Source: Cocleimonas flava
GTDB taxonomy: Bacteria; Pseudomonadota; Gammaproteobacteria; Thiotrichales; Thiotrichaceae
Direction: 5' to 3'
Assembly (NCBI RefSeq): GCF_004339015.1
Contig: NZ_SMFQ01000004.1
Coordinates: 805,901 to 869,900, forward strand
DNA: 64,000 nucleotides
Shown in pieces: positions 59,850 to 64,000 of the stretch (position 1 is the first letter of the stretch; each line of letters opens with the position of its first letter). A program made the translations under genes and the position numbers. The notes below the pieces were generated by a model that was not told the DNA's origin, made no database searches, and saw nothing but the letters and a program-made list of their open reading frames with translations.

Positions 59850-61769
59850 CTAAAGCAGATTCATACGCAACATAATCAGCGGGATTGCATGTTGCCCGCT
59901 CCTAAGCATTAGATCTGAATTCTGCTTAATGTTGTTAAAACGCGAGTTCAACGTGAAAGTTGCCGTTTTGATTTTATTATCGCCCAAAGTTTCGAGATTT
60001 TGACTTACGCCTTCTGCGACCTCAATACTCAGCGATGTTTTTACGGTGTCTTTAAAAATAGCTTTTACTTCAACGTCGCAACCATCCTGACAGCGTATTT
60101 CTGCCAATTTATCATTAACATCAAAGCTGAATATTTTGGCTTCGCGGGCAAAATATTCGTAATCAATACCTTCGGGTAAATAGAACCCCTGATACCAGTA
60201 ATTTTCAGATTTAGGCATACTCACCTTGAGTGCTGGACGATTTTCAACTTGCGTATTTTGAGGGCTTTCCTGTAACCATTGACCAAAAGACCTGACGGTT
60301 ACTTTTTGCTTATCTCGCTTAACACAATCCGCATCCATCTGATCAGCCAAGCGATAAGGCGCGATATAACGTTCTCCCATCAAAACGAAAGCATCTGGTG
60401 TATTTTCTTTGGTTTTACCCAGCACTCGGCTTAAATACACCAGAAATTCCTGAGTTTTATAATCAGGGTGATCAGTCTTGTCCATGCTAGTCGTGATAGA
60501 CATAAAATTACGACGCATTTGCAAAGTTCGTAACGAAGTAATCAAAAAACGATACGGACCATTTTCAATGGGACCAACATCTGAAATCACATAAGAGCTA
60601 TCGCCATAGAATTCATTTTCAGTACCCCAGTAACGTCCTTCAATTTTATCTGCAAAATCTTCATTAAAATCCATTCGGCAACTACCATCAGTGAAACTGC
60701 TGAATACCATGCCATAGACTTTATCGGTGTAACTCATCCAGCGCTCGATGGCGCCATCTCTATTCCCTAAACCCTTGTCTATCACATAGTGAGCGATGTT
60801 TTTTAGCTTTTGATTATAAGCATCAGAACCTTCGCCATAAGTAAACAAGGTACCAATATTGGTGAATGCCAGTTTATTTTTGTGTTTGCCGAATGCCTTG
60901 GCATAGAGGTCTATATTAGCGATCGTTCCCTGTTCAAAAGTTTCTGGGGTAAAACCAAAAGACTGCTCGGCCTCCTGACGCTCGGGAGGCGACATCCAGA
61001 ATTCGCCCCAGCCATTTTTATTGTCGTAGTCTTTGCAGGAATCCGCCGCTTTACCAAATTCCCCATCTGCCAACCCCAGTTGAACACCGATTATTTGCGG
61101 GTTTGCAGCATAGCGCTTGGCGAACGCCTGAATAAAGGGGCGTGTGGTATCCAAATAGGCTTTATCCCAAAATATCAGGGACTTGTCTGAGGTTTGCTGC
61201 ATTTGCTTTAGTGCCCAATCAGGCGCTTCACAAGATGAGTTAACTTCTAATCTGACTAGAGCTCTTTGAGGGGCGATGCTTTTTAATTTTTTTTCGAATG
61301 CTGAGAAATCAAACACACCTGGTTGTGGATTCGCCTGATTCCATAACACCATTAAAAAGCGATTTTTAACGGCCTTATTGGTAGATTTCCGTTCTGTGGT
61401 TAACCCTGAATACTTTGCTTCACCCGCATAACTTGGAAGCGACCAATCAAAACCTCGCTGTAAGTGGGGGGGTGCCTTTGATTCAAGTTGGGGTAATGCA
61501 GTGCTACCCTTCTGGTCTATTTTATTACCAGAAGCTTTGCTCTGGATAGCGCTAACAGCTTGCGTATCTTTTGCAACATCAAGCTTTTGCGAATTATTTT
61601 TTGTTGTTGAATTGGTAACTGAACTGGTAGTTGAATTAATAGCTGAATTGGTAGTTGAAAAATCAGATGAATCAGCAGACGCATTGTACTGATCATAAAA
61701 ATAATCCCCACCCACCACGGCAGCAATAGCAAAGATCACAAAAAGTACGATGTATATAAGAATTTTCAT
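59850..61769 (-). CDS. Membrane-anchored glycoside-hydrolase-like protein with a repeat element in its linker
   Basis: From the Met at 61769 (MKILIYIV) the protein has 639 residues: an N-terminal anchor (about 3-20) and a low-complexity Ser/Thr/Asn linker (about 30-95). The remainder resembles TIM-barrel glycoside hydrolases of the GH42-like type (FLMVLWNQANPQPGVFDFSAFEKKL, LVRLEVNSSCEAPDW, QIIGVQLGLADGEFG). The active-site acids were not identified. The linker codes APPHLQ from a C6-core copy (61458). A 6-residue earlier Met gives an alternative start. Confidence 0.65.
   Translation of the reverse strand: MKILIYIVLFVIFAIAAVVGGDYFYDQYNASADSSDFSTTNSAINSTTSSVTNSTTKNNSQKLDVAKDTQAVSAIQSKASGNKIDQKGSTALPQLESKAPPHLQRGFDWSLPSYAGEAKYSGLTTERKSTNKAVKNRFLMVLWNQANPQPGVFDFSAFEKKLKSIAPQRALVRLEVNSSCEAPDWALKQMQQTSDKSLIFWDKAYLDTTRPFIQAFAKRYAANPQIIGVQLGLADGEFGKAADSCKDYDNKNGWGEFWMSPPERQEAEQSFGFTPETFEQGTIANIDLYAKAFGKHKNKLAFTNIGTLFTYGEGSDAYNQKLKNIAHYVIDKGLGNRDGAIERWMSYTDKVYGMVFSSFTDGSCRMDFNEDFADKIEGRYWGTENEFYGDSSYVISDVGPIENGPYRFLITSLRTLQMRRNFMSITTSMDKTDHPDYKTQEFLVYLSRVLGKTKENTPDAFVLMGERYIAPYRLADQMDADCVKRDKQKVTVRSFGQWLQESPQNTQVENRPALKVSMPKSENYWYQGFYLPEGIDYEYFAREAKIFSFDVNDKLAEIRCQDGCDVEVKAIFKDTVKTSLSIEVAEGVSQNLETLGDNKIKTATFTLNSRFNNIKQNSDLMLRSGQHAIPLIMLRMNLL
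61458..61480 (-). repeat. C6-core element copy 22, inside a coding region
   Basis: The minus (coding) strand reads AAAGGCACCCCCCCACTTAC, a near-match of the repeat core, in frame as KAPPHLQ in the linker of the protein at 59850. It is the only copy of the family found inside a gene. Confidence 0.7.
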
Positions 61770-61890
61770 GAATCTATCAACAGCCATTTAGTAACATAAC
61801 AGTGCAATATTCTATCAGATACTTAATCGACTATTTAATGTATAACATTCACGACTTCTTTAACTGATTTGCGACGAACACACTACCTTT

Positions 61891-62457
61891 ATGAACAACG
61901 CTACAGCCTATTTAAATAACATACCTGTGATTGTCGTGATGGGCGTATCCGGTTGCGGTAAGTCCACGATCGGTAAAGCATTATCATCAGAGTTAGGACT
62001 GCCTTTTTTAGAAGGCGATGACTTCCACCCACCGGCAAACATAGAAAAAATGTCAAATGCCATTGGCTTAACCGATGACGATCGCTGGCCGTGGCTTGAT
62101 GCCCTAGGTGCTGCCATTCATGAAAAATGTAATGCCGAAAAGGATAAAAACAAAGTAGTACCCAACGGCGTTATCGTCAGCTGCTCTGCGCTAAAACATA
62201 ATTATCGCCAACGCCTGTTGAATGCTTCAGGAGAACAAATACTGTTTGTTTATCTCGATGGAAGTTGTGACACCCTGTTATCAAGAATGCAGTCCCGAAC
62301 AGAGCATTACATGCCTGCCAGCCTGCTGGATAGCCAGTTAGAAACGTTAGAAAAACCGACAAATGATGAGCTGGCAATAACGGTTTCCATAGAACAATCA
62401 GTCGATAAAATAGTTGATGAGATACTCGATAAAATCAACCATGAAGCCATCGATTAG
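61891..62457 (+). CDS. gntK: Gluconokinase
   Basis: This enzyme phosphorylates gluconate to 6-phosphogluconate in the cytoplasm. The 188-residue protein has the Walker A VMGVSGCGKSTIGKALSSELG, FLEGDDFHPPANIEKMSNAIGLTDDDRWPWL and VSCSALKHNYRQRL, all typical of GntK, followed by MPASLLDSQLETLEKP. No gluconate transporter or dehydratase is adjacent within the window. Confidence 0.95.
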   Translation: MNNATAYLNNIPVIVVMGVSGCGKSTIGKALSSELGLPFLEGDDFHPPANIEKMSNAIGLTDDDRWPWLDALGAAIHEKCNAEKDKNKVVPNGVIVSCSALKHNYRQRLLNASGEQILFVYLDGSCDTLLSRMQSRTEHYMPASLLDSQLETLEKPTNDELAITVSIEQSVDKIVDEILDKINHEAID

Positions 62458-62585
62458 CTAAGCAAAAAGCCTATCCGCTTAGTATTTAGTGTATCTGGTG
62501 TAATTTGCGTCTATTATTGGTGCGCTCAATTCAACACTAAAGTGTGTTTCAGCAAAAACACAGCATAAAACAGCAGAAACGATGT

Positions 62586-63482
62586 ATGACAAATAAAACC
62601 GATCACCCCTTTAAAAGCACAAATATGCCTTTCACAATGAAGGCATTTTTTAGTTTAACCACGTTTGTTTTCAAAATTGTCGGCGCTATTTCACCCACTC
62701 TGGCGGGCAAATTAGCCTTACGACTGTTTATGACGCCTCCCAAAGTCATTATTCCTCGGCGCGAAAAACCCATTCGTGAAAGTGCCAAGTTGCACTTCAT
62801 AAACATCAAAGACCGACAGATTTCTGTGCGTAGCTGGGGAGAAGGCCCAACAATTCTGCTAGCGCATGGCTGGGGCGGTAGAAGTTCTCAGCTAATGGGA
62901 TTCATCGAACCCTTGGTTGCAGCAGGTTATCGCGTTGTTGGCTTCGAGATCCCGGGTCATGGTGACTCAACGGGCAAACACTCAAACATGCTGGATGGCG
63001 CGTCGATAATTGCCGAAGTCATTAAGCAGGAAGGCCCAGTAGAGGCGATTATCGCTCACTCTTTTGGTACCGGCACCACACTATTATCGATAGATAAGTT
63101 TGGTGTTAAAACGCCCAAAGTGGTATTGATAAGTACATTCTCTGGCGTAGAATTTATCCTCGAAATCTTTGGCGATCTTTTCTCTTTAAGGCAATCCACT
63201 CTGGATGCCATGCAACAAGTCGCATTAAAAAAGTTTGCCCATGAATATCATGTCGGATGGGACTGGAATGAAATTTCTCCACTAGAAACCATCAAAAGTT
63301 GCGACAGTGAACTACTATTGATCCATGACGATCAAGATCACGAAGTTCCGATAGAGGAAGTGTTACCGCTGCACAACAGTCAACCACAGGCAAAAAAGCT
63401 CATCACGTCTGGATTTGGTCATCGTAAAATTTTACTCAACAAAGAAGTCATCGACACGACTATAGATTTTATTACGCAGTAA
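62586..63482 (+). CDS. Alpha/beta hydrolase
   Basis: From the Met of MTNKTDHPFK (62586) the protein has 298 residues; the frame is open to 62544. It has the oxyanion region ILLAHGWGGRSSQLMGF, the nucleophile elbow IAHSFGTGTT (Ser), and a terminal acid and His (LLIHDDQDHEVP and SGFGHRKIL). The substrate is unknown. Its first dozen residues resemble those of the next gene (MPNSKTDHPLK), which is odd for unrelated proteins. Confidence 0.85.
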   Translation: MTNKTDHPFKSTNMPFTMKAFFSLTTFVFKIVGAISPTLAGKLALRLFMTPPKVIIPRREKPIRESAKLHFINIKDRQISVRSWGEGPTILLAHGWGGRSSQLMGFIEPLVAAGYRVVGFEIPGHGDSTGKHSNMLDGASIIAEVIKQEGPVEAIIAHSFGTGTTLLSIDKFGVKTPKVVLISTFSGVEFILEIFGDLFSLRQSTLDAMQQVALKKFAHEYHVGWDWNEISPLETIKSCDSELLLIHDDQDHEVPIEEVLPLHNSQPQAKKLITSGFGHRKILLNKEVIDTTIDFITQ

Positions 63483-63540
63483 TTATTCGTTTAAAAATCT
63501 ACAAAAAAACCAAACCTGCGACAGGAATCCCCTTTCTAAT

Positions 63541-64000
63541 ATGCCAAATAGTAAAACAGATCATCCGTTAAAAGTGATGTTTGCGGGGCTATTTAGCCTT
63601 ATTTTAGCGATGGGTATTTCGCGTTTTTCATACACGCCCTTGTTGCCGGTGATGATCAATGAGACGTATTTGAATGATGCCAGCGGTGGCTGGCTCGCCA
63701 CCATTAACTATCTGGGTTATATGCTGGGGGCAATTATCGCTGCCTCAATCAGTGACCTGAAACTCAAAGACGTACTTTATCGCGTGGGTTTGATTGTCGC
63801 AGTCCTCTCAACTGTAGGCATGGGAGTGACCGACAATTACATCGTCTGGTCAATTATGCGTTTTATTGGTGGTTTGAGTAGTGCGGCGTGCTTACTGGTG
63901 GGAACCGGTTTGATTCTTAACTGGATGATCCGCCACGGACACAAGCCCGAACTGGGCATACATTTCGCTGGCATCGGTTTAGGCATAAGCCTTACCGCGA
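63541..64000 (+). CDS. YbfB/YjiJ-type MFS transporter, N-terminal part (cut by window edge)
   Basis: The frame from ATG 63541 is open to the window end. Visible residues run from a short polar N-terminus into several helices: VMFAGLFSLILAMGISRFSYTPLLPVM, GGWLATINYLGYMLGAIIAAS, YIVWSIMRFIGGLSSAACLLVGTGLIL. The GISRFSYTPLLPVM start and Gly-Tyr helices are typical of the YbfB/YjiJ family. Substrate unknown. It is 58 bp after the alpha/beta hydrolase on the same strand. Confidence 0.85.
   Translation, partial: MPNSKTDHPLKVMFAGLFSLILAMGISRFSYTPLLPVMINETYLNDASGGWLATINYLGYMLGAIIAASISDLKLKDVLYRVGLIVAVLSTVGMGVTDNYIVWSIMRFIGGLSSAACLLVGTGLILNWMIRHGHKPELGIHFAGIGLGISLTA

Overview
The window looks like about 64 kb of chromosome from a marine, AT-rich gammaproteobacterium. 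Marine organosulfur genes (a DMSP lyase and a dihydroxypropanesulfonate/sulfolactate module), TRAP transporters and the general protein style support this; a Thiotrichales-like origin is only a guess. I saw no rRNA, tRNA, CRISPR array, prophage or complete insertion sequence.

Layout. 1-8.3 kb: housekeeping and stress genes (partial HAD hydrolase, beta-carbonic anhydrase, LysE exporter, pterin dehydratase, a coiled-coil plus SpoIIAA-Usp pair, truncated hemoglobin, Hsp20 behind a sigma-32-like promoter). 8.3-11.5 kb: gamma-glutamyltransferase with an unusual acidic insertion, and a fructosamine kinase. 11.6-18.6 kb: a LacI-controlled organosulfonate module (HpsN-, HpsO- and HpsP-like dehydrogenases, fused ComDE sulfopyruvate decarboxylase, FMN 2-hydroxyacid oxidase) with a clear LacI-type operator. 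18.8-26 kb: CbiX-like chelatase, PhnD-like binding protein, GspC-like protein, nitroreductase, fused TRAP permease. 26-33 kb: FIST plus GGDEF/EAL operon, two paralogous binding proteins, DddL. 33-37.4 kb: Zur with a Zur box and a divergent zrg-type zinc uptake operon. 37.4-43.5 kb: a REP-like spacer, a Usp, a GNAT gene broken by one in-frame stop, and a LysR/TRAP/VanX-like dipeptidase locus. 43.7-53.6 kb: DUF1996 lipoprotein, a phosphoribulokinase paralogue lacking key catalytic residues, a reverse-transcriptase-tail/CTERM fusion, PepN, HbpS-like protein, LuxR regulator and EptA. 53.6-64 kb: an outer-membrane BamA-like protein, a diaminopropionate-lyase/EutA-like/M24 operon, ArfB, a GH-like protein, gluconokinase, an alpha/beta hydrolase and a partial MFS gene.

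The most striking signal belongs to no single gene. A terminator-like element with a conserved asymmetric core CACCCCCCTACTTT recurs about 20 times (plus degenerate copies), almost always in the spacer just beyond a gene's 3' end. Many copies are followed by a pairing GGC and a T-run, so they are probably intrinsic terminators. However, the loop is conserved and most copies lie on the + strand even where the adjacent gene is on the - strand. The same family therefore places C6-rich sequence in some transcripts' 3' ends and the exact G6-rich complement in others. One copy lies inside a coding region, and one pair forms a long, nearly perfect palindrome between convergent genes.
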